Shown: positions 7,975-16,481 of the stretch, piece by piece
Layout: every line of letters begins with the position of its first letter
Position numbering within the stretch: position 1 is the first letter of the stretch
Source: an uncultured Lachnoclostridium sp.
GTDB lineage: Bacteria; Bacillota; Clostridia; Lachnospirales; Lachnospiraceae
Direction of reading: 5' to 3'
DNA: 30,393 nucleotides
Assembly (NCBI GenBank): GCA_902464595.1
Contig: CABQJX010000019.1
Coordinates: 1 to 30,393 of the forward strand
The notes under the pieces: model-generated
Databases searched by the model: none
Told to the model about the DNA's origin: nothing
The model's input: the letters and a program-made list of their open reading frames with translations, nothing else
Position numbers and translations under genes: made by a program

Positions 7975-9757
7975 CCTGCTCCCCCTTTCTCACCTGCTCA
8001 TAGTCGATCGCCGGCAAATGGGCTGTAACCTTCGTTCCCTCGTCAGGCTCCGATTCGATCATGAGCCCGTAGCCGCTTCCAAAATACAGGCGGATCCGTT
8101 CATTTACATTCTTCACGCCAATTCCGGATCCTCTCCGCGAGGATACGTGGCTTGTATCGGAAAACAAGGCTTTTACCTGTTCCGGGGTCATTCCCAGCCC
8201 ATTGTCCTCCACGCAGAGGAACAGCTCTGAATTTTGCCTCCAGGCACGGATCCGGATCTCGCCATCCCCGTCCATAAATTCCATACCATGGTAAATGGCA
8301 TTTTCCACCAACGGCTGGAGCATAAGCTTTAAGCTGGCAAGAGAAAGGACTTCCTCCTCCGCTTCAATGGTATAAGTAAATTTATTCTTATACCGCATAT
8401 GCTGGATCATCAGGTAATTGCGGACATGCTCTAACTCGTCGGCTACCGTGATAATACTTTTTCCCTTACTGAGGCTGATGCGGAAAAACCGCGCCAGGGC
8501 CGTCACTGCCCGGACTGCCTCGTCCTGTTTTTCATTTTCGATCATCCATACGATGATGTCCAGGGTATTGTATAAAAAATGAGGGTTAATCTGAGACTGA
8601 AGGGTATCAAATTCGCTTTTGCGTTTGGATTCATGTTCCGCCACAATATCATCCATCAGCCTCTGGATCTGACGCGCCATATTCTGGATGGAGACTCCCA
8701 GATGACGGATCTCATAGGAACCATTTTGATGGATCTCCGTCTTTAAATCCCCCTCCTCGATCTTTTTTACCGATTTTTCTAATTCCTTGATCGGGTCTGT
8801 GATTTTCGATGAAATATAGGAATTGATGATAGTCAAAATAAAGAGTATAAAGGCAATCATGAACACAATAAGTAATTTTGTCTTTATACTATTTAAGGCC
8901 AGATCATCCATAGGCATAACCCCTACCACCTTCCACCCGGTGTAGCCCATGGTCTTGACCGTTACTGCCCGTTCCCGTCCCTCAAATAGTTCCTGATGGT
9001 TCCCGTCCCGGTATCGGGCTGCCTCCAGGTTATTCTCCCTCTCCAGACCGGAGGACAGAAGCTGAGCCTTAGGGTGGTAGATGATCTCCCCTTCTCCGTC
9101 CATCAGGTACACATATCCCTGATTTCCCAGGCTGACCCCGTCAAAAAATTCTTCCAGCCCGCTGTAGCGTATATCAATCAGAAGCACACCCTGATCCGTA
9201 TTGGGCCCCTTTGTGATTTCCACCGCCCTGGACAGGGAAATGACCCAGCGGTACTGCTTTTTTGCCGTATCAAAGATATACTGCACATGAGGGGTGGAAA
9301 AATGAAGGTTCTCCGTTTTTTCCAGGGTATCCCCAAACCACTCCTCCTGCCTCACATCCACATGGGATTTCAGCCGGGCCGCGGGAACCGACTCCAAAAG
9401 CTGCCCCTCCTTAGAAAACAAGGCGATATTCTCAATGTTATCCTTATTATTGTCGTACAAAAGGGTAATATCCCGGTTGATGGAGCTGTCAGACAGGTCT
9501 GCATTTTTGATCACGCCGTAATAGAGGGAATCGGATAGCTTCATAATAGTACGAAGGTAGGAATCCATGGAATGGGTCACCTGGTTGATCAGAATCTGAT
9601 TTTCCTCCTGGATCGTAGACGACATCTGGCCCGACAGTCTTGTATATAAAGAAATACCAATGAACACGCTGGCCGCCAGGGCAGTCAGTGTAAAATAAAT
9701 GAAAATGGTGTAGCGGATGCTGGCGTTTGCCAGCTTTTTTCTCTGTTTTTGAAACAC
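7964..9757 (-). CDS. YesM/LytS-type sensor histidine kinase
   Basis: A 597-residue kinase. A first membrane helix spans about residues 17-38, a large extracellular Cache-like region about 42-285 and a second helix about 294-315. A HAMP segment (ITDPIKELEKSVKKIEEGDL) follows. The His_kinase motif SQINPHFLYNTL puts the phospho-acceptor at about His393. The HATPase has an N box (LVENAIYHG), G1 (VEDNGLGM) and G2 (GSGIGVKNVNERI). I place the start at GTG 9757 because AAGGAGGGGGAC lies just upstream; a TTG 8 codons earlier would put that site inside the gene. It should phosphorylate the neighbouring AraC-type regulator and take input from the anchored binding protein. Confidence 0.88.
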   Translation of the reverse strand: MFQKQRKKLANASIRYTIFIYFTLTALAASVFIGISLYTRLSGQMSSTIQEENQILINQVTHSMDSYLRTIMKLSDSLYYGVIKNADLSDSSINRDITLLYDNNKDNIENIALFSKEGQLLESVPAARLKSHVDVRQEEWFGDTLEKTENLHFSTPHVQYIFDTAKKQYRWVISLSRAVEITKGPNTDQGVLLIDIRYSGLEEFFDGVSLGNQGYVYLMDGEGEIIYHPKAQLLSSGLERENNLEAARYRDGNHQELFEGRERAVTVKTMGYTGWKVVGVMPMDDLALNSIKTKLLIVFMIAFILFILTIINSYISSKITDPIKELEKSVKKIEEGDLKTEIHQNGSYEIRHLGVSIQNMARQIQRLMDDIVAEHESKRKSEFDTLQSQINPHFLYNTLDIIVWMIENEKQDEAVRAVTALARFFRISLSKGKSIITVADELEHVRNYLMIQHMRYKNKFTYTIEAEEEVLSLASLKLMLQPLVENAIYHGMEFMDGDGEIRIRAWRQNSELFLCVEDNGLGMTPEQVKALFSDTSHVSSRRGSGIGVKNVNERIRLYFGSGYGLMIESEPDEGTKVTAHLPAIDYEQVRKGEQDVK

Positions 9758-9834
9758 GTCCCCCTCCTTATGCTGTTTCAAGATCTTCCTGATGCCCCGG
9801 ATCTCTCTGACGCCCTCTCCGCCCCTTTTTCTGG

Positions 9835-11472
9835 TTACTTTGCTCCCCGAAACTTTGTGGGGGATACCCCGAAATGCTTTTTGAATACATAGCTGAAATA
9901 ATTCTGCTCCTGGTATCCCACCTTGGCGGCAATGACATAGGTCTTATCGTCCGTCGTATTGAGAAGCTCCACCGCCTTATCCAGGCGGATCTGGGTCAGA
10001 TAAGCGATATACGCCTGGCCTGTCTCTTTTTTGAACATGGTAGAAAAATAAGCCGGGCTCATGTGGAGAAAGCGGCATATTTTTTCCACGGACAGCTCCG
10101 GATCCTGGTAGTTGTCCCGGATGTACTCCTTAGCTGTCTGGATCACCTGCTTCATCGTATTGTCCCGTTCCTGGTTCATAGCCTGGTTAATACGCAGGGC
10201 GGCGGATAAAAGCCACTTGGAAAAATCTTCCAGTCTCTGCATCTTAGGGATCAGGACAAATTGATCCTCCGCCTCCTGACCCTCATCCACGATCTGCTTC
10301 ATATTCAGATCATACTGCTGCACCAGCTGGATCACAGCGCTGGATACGCTGAGCATATAGGCCTGGCACTGGCGGAAATGAACCTTTGCATCCCCCATCT
10401 TGTCCATAATAGACTGAACTGCCTGTTCAATGGATTCTCTGGGGCCGAACTTGATCGCGGCAGTCAGCTCTGCCTGCTCTTTCCCGTCAAAGCTCAGTTT
10501 TCCTCCTGATACCGGCTCCACATCGTTAATATAGATCGTTCCGCCGGCTCCCACAATGGCCTTATATCCCAAAGCGTCCGCTGCCCCTTTATAGGAAAAA
10601 CTTATATCCTCCAGCCTCTGGCAGCTGCGGCCGATCCCGATGGTCACCGGCACTTCCAGGATCTTTTTAATCTCCCGGCATATATCTCCCAAAACATCGA
10701 TCAGCCCCGTCTGGGTCATCCCCTGGTCGATGGCAGCGATCACAGCCAGCTGGGAGCGCAGCATGGGGGAAGCAGAAAACACCGATGACCGGCAGTACTG
10801 CCCCAGCTTTTCCTCCAATATCTGGGCCACGGAAATGGGGATCAGCCCTTTTTCCTTATGAAGGGGCAGCTCCCGCCCCTTGCGGATCTCCTCCGGATCA
10901 ATATCAATAGCCGCAGCCACCCATTTTTTTGCTCCTGCCAGGGGAATATCGTATTCTCTCAGCTTCTCCGACAAAACAGCCGGATCCACCGTCCCTCCTG
11001 CCAGCTCATTTAAAAACCGCTCTCTCAGAATGGGGAGATTGCGGATATAGCTTTCCCGCAGCAGGCTTACATTCCGCTTCTGTTCGATCTCCTCGTCCAG
11101 ATTGGACTTGATGCGCTTTAAAATGGCGGTAAGCTCCTCCACATTCACCGGCTTTAAGATGTATTCCGTTACATTGAGCTTAATGGCCTGTTTGGCATAC
11201 TCAAAATCATCATACCCGGAAAAAATTACGATCTTTACAGAAGGATGCTTCTGGCGCACCCGCTCGGATAAAGTAAGCCCGTCCATATAGGGCATGCGAA
11301 TATCGGTCAAAATCAGATCCGGCTCCAAAAGTTCTATCTTTTCCAGGGCATCCTGCCCGTTCTCCGCATCTCCCACAACCTGAAATCCTGCTTCTTTCCA
11401 GTCTATCTTCCTTATAATGCTCTGGCGCACTTCCTCCTCGTCGTCCACCAGTATAATACGGTACAGATCCAT
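9835..11472 (-). CDS. YesN-type response regulator (REC + AraC HTH)
   Basis: A 545-residue regulator. The receiver domain spans residues 3-120, with Asp10/Asp11 and phospho-acceptor Asp57 in LILTDIRMP, and lysine in YILKPVN. A long middle region of about 300 residues follows, and the C-terminal AraC-type double helix-turn-helix spans about 440-545 (LSVEKICRFLHMSPAYFSTMFKK, then the second helix pair ending FGVSPTKFR). The ATG at 11472 is preferred because the likely promoter's -10 (11562-11557) would fall inside a longer reading frame. It is the first gene of the sensing operon and is the expected activator of mglB, whose promoter has a poor -35. Confidence 0.88.
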   Translation of the reverse strand: MDLYRIILVDDEEEVRQSIIRKIDWKEAGFQVVGDAENGQDALEKIELLEPDLILTDIRMPYMDGLTLSERVRQKHPSVKIVIFSGYDDFEYAKQAIKLNVTEYILKPVNVEELTAILKRIKSNLDEEIEQKRNVSLLRESYIRNLPILRERFLNELAGGTVDPAVLSEKLREYDIPLAGAKKWVAAAIDIDPEEIRKGRELPLHKEKGLIPISVAQILEEKLGQYCRSSVFSASPMLRSQLAVIAAIDQGMTQTGLIDVLGDICREIKKILEVPVTIGIGRSCQRLEDISFSYKGAADALGYKAIVGAGGTIYINDVEPVSGGKLSFDGKEQAELTAAIKFGPRESIEQAVQSIMDKMGDAKVHFRQCQAYMLSVSSAVIQLVQQYDLNMKQIVDEGQEAEDQFVLIPKMQRLEDFSKWLLSAALRINQAMNQERDNTMKQVIQTAKEYIRDNYQDPELSVEKICRFLHMSPAYFSTMFKKETGQAYIAYLTQIRLDKAVELLNTTDDKTYVIAAKVGYQEQNYFSYVFKKHFGVSPTKFRGAK

Positions 11473-11556
11473 ACGAATACATTCCCTTCTGCCGCGATCC
11501 TGCTGTGAAAAACAGATCCCGGCGGTTACGGTCAGAACAATATCTTCCTGGATTTT

Positions 11557-11585
11557 AGTATACCGCAATTTGCAAAAAATGTCAC
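11557..11585 (-). promoter_or_regulatory. Promoter of the YesN/YesM operon
   Basis: Minus-strand GTGACA (11585-11580), a 17-base spacer and TATACT (11562-11557) each match sigma-A consensus in five of six positions. Predicted start is near 11550, giving a leader of about 78 bases. Confidence 0.6.
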
Positions 11586-11598
11586 CTCACTGTGCCCC

Positions 11599-11618
11599 AC
11601 TTATGATTTTTCATAAGT
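11599..11618. promoter_or_regulatory. Perfect 8-bp inverted repeat between two divergent promoters
   Basis: ACTTATGA-TTTT-TCATAAGT. It lies 13 bases upstream of the regulator operon's -35 and 20 bases upstream of the PurF-like gene's -35, a typical operator position for either. The binding protein is unknown. Confidence 0.5.
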
Positions 11619-11638
11619 ATAAATAATAGGACACGGTA

Positions 11639-11668
11639 TTGTCCTTCCCTTCCGGTGTGTGTTATGAT
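11639..11668 (+). promoter_or_regulatory. Promoter of the PurF-like gene
   Basis: TTGTCC at 11639-11644, 18-base spacer, TATGAT at 11663-11668. The ribosome site AGAGG is at 11713-11717. No purine riboswitch motif was recognised in the short leader. Confidence 0.55.
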
Positions 11669-11725
11669 ATTTCCGTGCCGATCACGGGCAGCAGAATAAA
11701 ACTTAGAATAAAAGAGGTATGACAC

Positions 11726-13132
11726 ATGGGCGGAATATTTGGCGTTGCATCAAAGAACAGCTGTACCCTGGATCTGTTTTTCGGGGTGGACTACCACTCC
11801 CACCTGGGCACAAAAAGGGGAGGCATGGCCGTATACGGGAGCCAGGGCTTTACCCGTTCCATACACAATATTGAAAATACCCCCTTCCGCACAAAATTCG
11901 ACCGGGATTTAGATGAATTGGAAGGCAACTTGGGAATCGGCTGTATTTCAGACAATGAACCGCAGCCTTTATTGATCCAATCCCACCTTGGCAGCTTTGC
12001 CATTACCACGGTAGGGAAGATCAACAACGAGGAGGAGCTCATTTCCTCCGCATATGAGAATGGCCATATCCATTTTATGGAAATGAGCCATGGAAAGATC
12101 AATGCCACAGAGCTGGTGGCTGCCCTTATCAATCAGAAATCCACCCTGGTGGAGGGGCTTCTCTACGCTCAGGAGCGGATCCAGGGCTCCATGTCCATTC
12201 TGATCCTCACCTCTGAGGGGATCTACGCCTCCAGAGATCGGTTGGGAAGAACTCCCATTGTGGTCGGAAAAAAAGAAGACGCATTCTGCGTCTCCTTTGA
12301 AAGCTTTGCTTATATTAACCTGGGATACACGGATCACAAGGAACTGGGGCCGGGAGAGATCGTATTTGTCACCCCGGAAAGCGCTGAGACTGTAAGCCCT
12401 GCCAGGGAGGAAATGAAGATCTGCTCCTTCCTGTGGGTATACTATGGATACCCCACTTCCAGTTATGAGGGGGTCAATGTGGAAAGCATGCGCTACGAAT
12501 GCGGCAAGCTGCTGGCCCAGAGAGACGACGCCTGCCCTGATGTGGTGGCCGGTGTGCCTGATTCCGGCATTGCCCACGCAGTGGGATACGCCAATGAGTC
12601 CGGCATCCCCTTTGCCCGTCCTTTTATCAAATACACACCAACCTGGCCCCGTTCCTTCATGCCCCAGAACCAGAGCCAGAGAAATCTTATTGCACGCATG
12701 AAGCTGATCCCCGTGGATGCGCTGATCCGGGGCAAAAAGCTGCTTCTCATTGACGATTCCATTGTCCGGGGCACTCAGCTTGGCGAGACTACGGAATTTC
12801 TCTATCAGAGCGGAGCGAAGGAGGTACATATCCGTCCTGCCTGCCCGCCCCTGCTCTATGGATGCCCGTATCTGAATTTCTCCCGTTCCACTTCGGTCAT
12901 GGATCTCATCACGCGGCGCGTCATCCGCGACCGGGAGGGGGATCAGGTTTCCGAGGAAACCATCGCCTCCTATACGGATCCTGACAGCTCCAATTACTGT
13001 GAGATGATCGAGGAGATCCGCAGGCGCCTGGGATTCACCTCCCTGCGCTATCACCGGCTGGACGACCTGATCCAGTCTATCGGGATCTCTCCCTGCAAAC
13101 TGTGTACCTACTGCTGGAATGGAAAGAAATAA
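11726..13132 (+). CDS. PurF-like amidophosphoribosyltransferase paralogue lacking the glutaminase nucleophile
   Basis: A 468-residue protein with the two-domain layout of PurF. True PurF starts with Met-Cys, and the processed Cys1 is the glutaminase nucleophile. This one starts MGGIFGVAS (codon 2 is GGC), and the RYSTxG and NG glutamine-binding motifs are replaced (LGIGCISDNEPQP, TVGKINNEEEL). The second half is intact: RSFMPQNQSQRNLIARMKL corresponds to the PurF active-site loop, and LLLIDDSIVRGT (about residues 339-350) is the PRPP loop. Cysteines at 233, in YGCPY, and at 457, 460 and 463 match the B. subtilis type 4Fe-4S ligands. It is likely a PRPP-binding phosphoribosyltransferase using ammonia or another amine; the real substrate is unknown. 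It is convergent with the cobalamin operon. Confidence 0.85.
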   Translation: MGGIFGVASKNSCTLDLFFGVDYHSHLGTKRGGMAVYGSQGFTRSIHNIENTPFRTKFDRDLDELEGNLGIGCISDNEPQPLLIQSHLGSFAITTVGKINNEEELISSAYENGHIHFMEMSHGKINATELVAALINQKSTLVEGLLYAQERIQGSMSILILTSEGIYASRDRLGRTPIVVGKKEDAFCVSFESFAYINLGYTDHKELGPGEIVFVTPESAETVSPAREEMKICSFLWVYYGYPTSSYEGVNVESMRYECGKLLAQRDDACPDVVAGVPDSGIAHAVGYANESGIPFARPFIKYTPTWPRSFMPQNQSQRNLIARMKLIPVDALIRGKKLLLIDDSIVRGTQLGETTEFLYQSGAKEVHIRPACPPLLYGCPYLNFSRSTSVMDLITRRVIRDREGDQVSEETIASYTDPDSSNYCEMIEEIRRRLGFTSLRYHRLDDLIQSIGISPCKLCTYCWNGKK

Positions 13133-13136
13133 TCCA

Positions 13137-13802
13137 TTACATTTGATATAAAACAGCATTACAGATGGCGGCGGCTACATTGCTGCCGCCTTTTCGTCCC
13201 CTTGCCACAATGTAAGGGGTGTCAGAGAGGGTCAGGATCATTTCCTTAGCGGGGATCACATTGACAAACCCTACAGGCACTCCGATGATCAGGGCCGGGG
13301 ACAGCTTCTTTTCCTGTATAAGCTCATAGATCCGCACCAAAGCGGTGGGAGCGTTCCCCACTGCAAAGATCACAGGGCGGCCGCTGTCTCCATAGCGCTT
13401 TGCCGCAAGCTCCACGCTGGCGGAGGCTCTGGTTGTTCCCTGGCTGGCCGCTCTGGCCGCTGTCTCCGGCTCCGCCATGAAGCAGACTGCCTCTGCCCCC
13501 AGCTTTGCAAGCCTTCCCTTGTTGATCCCAGCCAAAGCCATATTGGTATCCGTAACAATGACGGCTCTCTTTCTCAGCGCTTCCTTTGCCCTCTCTACCG
13601 CCTTAGAAGAAAATACCAGACTTTCAGCGTAATCAAAATCTGCCGTAGTGTGGATGGCTCGTTTGATCACCAGCTCCTGCTCCGGATCCAGACAGATCCC
13701 CCTGTCCTTTAACTCCTCCCCTATGATCTCAAAGCTCCTCTTTTCAATCCCATTAGGCAGAACCTGCTCTAACTGGATCCTGCTGTGGGTATCATCCCTC
13801 AT
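13137..13802 (-). CDS. cbiC: Precorrin-8X/cobalt-precorrin-8 methylmutase CbiC
   Basis: A 221-residue enzyme that moves the C11 methyl to C12, forming (cobalt-)hydrogenobyrinate/cobyrinate. RAIHTTADFDY carries the catalytic histidine (about His51). VTDTNMALAGINK and the C-terminal SDTPYIVARGRKGGSNVAAA are family signatures. Several in-frame ATGs exist; 13802 is chosen because GGAGG lies 6 bases before it, and it starts 16 bases after cobQ. The alternative at 13814 gives four more residues. It is the last gene of the cobalamin operon and ends only 4 bases from the convergent PurF-like gene, whose terminator hairpin lies inside its 3' end. Confidence 0.92.
   Translation of the reverse strand: MRDDTHSRIQLEQVLPNGIEKRSFEIIGEELKDRGICLDPEQELVIKRAIHTTADFDYAESLVFSSKAVERAKEALRKRAVIVTDTNMALAGINKGRLAKLGAEAVCFMAEPETAARAASQGTTRASASVELAAKRYGDSGRPVIFAVGNAPTALVRIYELIQEKKLSPALIIGVPVGFVNVIPAKEMILTLSDTPYIVARGRKGGSNVAAAICNAVLYQM
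13167..13194 (+). terminator. Terminator of the PurF-like gene, inside cbiC
   Basis: GGCGGCGGC (13167-13175) pairs with GCTGCCGCC (13182-13190), nine pairs with one G-U, loop TACATT, then TTTT. It lies 35 bases after the plus-strand stop codon but within the coding 3' end of convergent cbiC. Confidence 0.55.
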
Positions 13803-13818
13803 ATTTTCCTCCATGATC

Positions 13819-15336
13819 TTATCTTCCCTTTCTCTCATTTTCCAATCCCATGATCTGATAGATCTTCTCCATATCAAGGCTCTGCCTCAGCACGGCGGCC
13901 AGCTTATCAAACTGCCTTTCCCTGTATCCTTCCCAATCTGTCTCCCCGGCTTCCTCCAGGGTGATCCCCTTCCTGGCTGCCAGAGCCTGGGCCACACAAA
14001 GAGCAATCTCCGGTCCGTCAAAGATACCGTGGACATAGGTTCCAATGCTGTTTTCCCGGGCATAGACCACCGGCAGGCTGTTTTCCCAACAGCCCTGCTT
14101 TCCTTCCCCTGCCCCAAAGGATCTTCCCATATGGATCTCGTAACCGGAAAATTCCTTCCCGGAAAGACTGGAAAAAAGGCCGGGAATATGAGGAAGCCTT
14201 CCCTTTACCTGAGTCTGCATCTTTTCCTCTGCAAATTCCGTTTCCATGGGGAGAAGCCCCATTCCCCGGATGCAGGTTCCCGGGACTGTCTCCACCCCCT
14301 TAGGATCCGTCAGCCTCTCCCCCATCATCTGATAACCGCCGCAGATCCCCCATACTGGTATCCTGCGGTCCGCCAGCTTGAGGATTGCTGCCTCCAGGCC
14401 ATTTTGGCGCATCCACAAAAGGTCTGACACTGTATTTTTAGTGCCGGGCAGGATCACCAGATCCGGCGTCCCCAGCTGTGATACACGGGAGACATAGCGC
14501 AGAGACACCCCCGGTATGCGGGAAAACACATCAAAATCCGTAAAATTGGAGATTTTCGGAACATGGATGACCGCAAGATCCAGGGTTCCGGGTGCTGCCT
14601 TTTCCTCCCTTTCCAGACGGGATGACAGGCTGTCCTCATCCTCCACATCCACATCTGCCATGGGAACCACGCCCACCACCGGGATCCCGCACAGTTCCTC
14701 TAACATAGCGATCCCCGGCTCCAAAATAGAGGGATCTCCCCTGAATTTATTAATGATCAGCCCCTTCACTCTGGCCCGCTCCTGGGGCGTTAAAAGGGCT
14801 ACCGTACCGTAAAGCTGGGCAAAAACCCCGCCCCGGTCAATGTCGCCAACCAAAAGCACAGGCGCATTCGCCATAGAGGCCATTCCCATATTCACAATGT
14901 CGTCTGCCTTTAAATTGATCTCCGCAGGGCTCCCAGCCCCCTCGATCACAAGGATCTCATACTGCTCCTCCAACCGATGATAACATTCCAGAATGTCAGG
15001 AATCAGCTTCTTTTTGCAGGCAAAATACTCCTTAGCCTTCATATTCCCAATCGGAACCCCTCGGACAATCACCTGGGAACCTACATCGGTAGTGGGCTTT
15101 AAAAGTATGGGATTCATATCCGCCCTGGGAGGAATCCCGGCTGCCTGGGCCTGCACGGCCTGAGCCCGCCCCATCTCTAACCCGTCCTCTGTGATATAAG
15201 AATTTAAAGCCATATTCTGTGATTTAAAGGGTGCTACGGAATAACCATCCTGGACAAAGATCCGGCACAGCCCCGCCGCCAGAAGGCTTTTTCCCGCATT
15301 CGACATGGTTCCCTGGATCATAATGGATTGTGACAT
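13819..15336 (-). CDS. cobQ: Cobyric acid synthase CobQ/CbiP
   Basis: A 505-residue ATP- and glutamine-dependent amidase that converts adenosylcobyrinate a,c-diamide to cobyric acid (four amidations). The N-terminal dethiobiotin-synthetase-like domain begins MIQGTMSNAGKSLLAAGLCR (P-loop) and contains SQNMALNSYIT. The C-terminal class I amidotransferase domain has the nucleophile in VWGICGGYQMMG and the histidine of GTYVHGIFD. The ATG at 15336 has a GAGAGGAG site and overlaps the cobD stop region by 19 bases. The length is normal for the family. Confidence 0.95.
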   Translation of the reverse strand: MSQSIMIQGTMSNAGKSLLAAGLCRIFVQDGYSVAPFKSQNMALNSYITEDGLEMGRAQAVQAQAAGIPPRADMNPILLKPTTDVGSQVIVRGVPIGNMKAKEYFACKKKLIPDILECYHRLEEQYEILVIEGAGSPAEINLKADDIVNMGMASMANAPVLLVGDIDRGGVFAQLYGTVALLTPQERARVKGLIINKFRGDPSILEPGIAMLEELCGIPVVGVVPMADVDVEDEDSLSSRLEREEKAAPGTLDLAVIHVPKISNFTDFDVFSRIPGVSLRYVSRVSQLGTPDLVILPGTKNTVSDLLWMRQNGLEAAILKLADRRIPVWGICGGYQMMGERLTDPKGVETVPGTCIRGMGLLPMETEFAEEKMQTQVKGRLPHIPGLFSSLSGKEFSGYEIHMGRSFGAGEGKQGCWENSLPVVYARENSIGTYVHGIFDGPEIALCVAQALAARKGITLEEAGETDWEGYRERQFDKLAAVLRQSLDMEKIYQIMGLENERKGR

Positions 15337-16442
15337 ATGTTCTCCTCTCTGAAGGCCCGGACAGCCTCTATAAGCCGCTCATTATCCGGCCTGAGCTTTA
15401 CACAGATCCGGTAATAGGATGGGTCTAATCCCTGGTAATTGGCGCAGCTTCGGATCAGGATACCCTGTTCCAAAAGAACCTTGTAAAGCCGGCCTTTTTT
15501 CTCATCCTCCCGCTCCCACGGCCCCTTCTCCCATGGATCCTTAAAAAACAAATAATTTGCCTGGGAGGGGTATACGAAAAATCCCATTTTTTTCAGCTCA
15601 TTGGACAAAAACCAGCGTTCCCCCTTCACTGTCTTCCTAGTCTGTTCTTCAAAATCTGTCTCCTCTAATGCCGCCTCCCCGGCCAGCTGAGCCAGCCCAG
15701 ATACAGACCAGGGCTGACGCACCTGACAGAGCTTCTCCAATAGAGGCCCGTTCCCGCTCAGTCCATAGCCCAGCCGAAGCCCAGCCATAGAATACATTTT
15801 TGTGAATGCTTTCAGGATAAAGAGATGGGGAAACCGGTACAGATCCGGGATCAGGGAAAAATCCTCCGGCCGATCCAGAAAATCGCAGAAACATTCATCT
15901 GCGACAAGAAAAGCGCCCCATTTCCCACAGGCCTCTGCCAGCTGCCTCCCCTCCTCCCTTGGCACCGGAAGTCCTGTGGGATTGTTAGGATTGCAGAAAA
16001 AGACCATATCATAGGGTTTTCCCTCCTGAAAGGCCTTCCAGATCTGCCTGCACATGAGGGAAACGGGAAGCTCCATGCTGTGCTCTAAAAGCCCTATGTG
16101 ATCCACCGTTCCTCCAAAGGCCTCCACTGCCTGCTGGTATTCGGCAAATGCAGGAGCCGGGATCAGAACCCGCCTGGGCTTGATCGCTGCAGCCAGCCCA
16201 AAGATCAGATCCGCAGCCCCATTTCCACAGATGATCCAGGAATCCTGAATCCCCAGATGCCTTCCGATGGCAGACCGCAGGCTGCGGCACTGGCTGTCCG
16301 GATAACGGACACAGGCCTGGGATCCTACCCCCTCCATCACCTTTTTTCTGACCCGTTCCGGCATCCCCAATGGATTTAGGTTGGCTGAGTAATCCAGCTG
16401 TACCATATGGCTGTAAACGTCTCCTCCGTGCTGATATTCCAC
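15318..16442 (-). CDS. cobD: L-threonine-O-3-phosphate decarboxylase CobD
   Basis: A 374-residue PLP enzyme of aminotransferase fold type I. It supplies (R)-1-aminopropan-2-ol O-phosphate, the linker that CbiB attaches to cobyric acid. The N-terminal HGGDVY and DYSANLNPLG are typical of CobD/CobC. CNPNNPTG is near residue 150 and FTKMYSMAGLRLGYG contains the PLP lysine (Lys215). The start codon is GTG (complement of 16440-16442) with AAGGAGG 7-8 bases upstream. Histidinol-phosphate aminotransferase is the nearest alternative, but the place between cbiB and cobQ supports CobD. No kinase making threonine phosphate is in the window. Confidence 0.9.
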   Translation of the reverse strand: MEYQHGGDVYSHMVQLDYSANLNPLGMPERVRKKVMEGVGSQACVRYPDSQCRSLRSAIGRHLGIQDSWIICGNGAADLIFGLAAAIKPRRVLIPAPAFAEYQQAVEAFGGTVDHIGLLEHSMELPVSLMCRQIWKAFQEGKPYDMVFFCNPNNPTGLPVPREEGRQLAEACGKWGAFLVADECFCDFLDRPEDFSLIPDLYRFPHLFILKAFTKMYSMAGLRLGYGLSGNGPLLEKLCQVRQPWSVSGLAQLAGEAALEETDFEEQTRKTVKGERWFLSNELKKMGFFVYPSQANYLFFKDPWEKGPWEREDEKKGRLYKVLLEQGILIRSCANYQGLDPSYYRICVKLRPDNERLIEAVRAFREENICHNPL

Positions 16443-16481
16443 CTGAAACCTCCTTTTCTTCCCAATGTCTGTACAGGGTTA

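Noticed and set aside
9758..9781. TTG start for the histidine kinase
   Set aside because: The strong AAGGAGGGGGAC site lies downstream of the TTG and is correctly spaced for the GTG at 9757.
11969..13159. Long open frame (396 codons) on minus opposite the PurF-like gene
   Set aside because: It is fully antisense to a gene with clear motifs, has no recognisable domain and no convincing ribosome site; it is a shadow of codon bias.
13648..14427. Plus-strand open frame of 259 codons opposite cobQ and cbiC
   Set aside because: Antisense to two certain genes, no family resemblance and no ribosome site.
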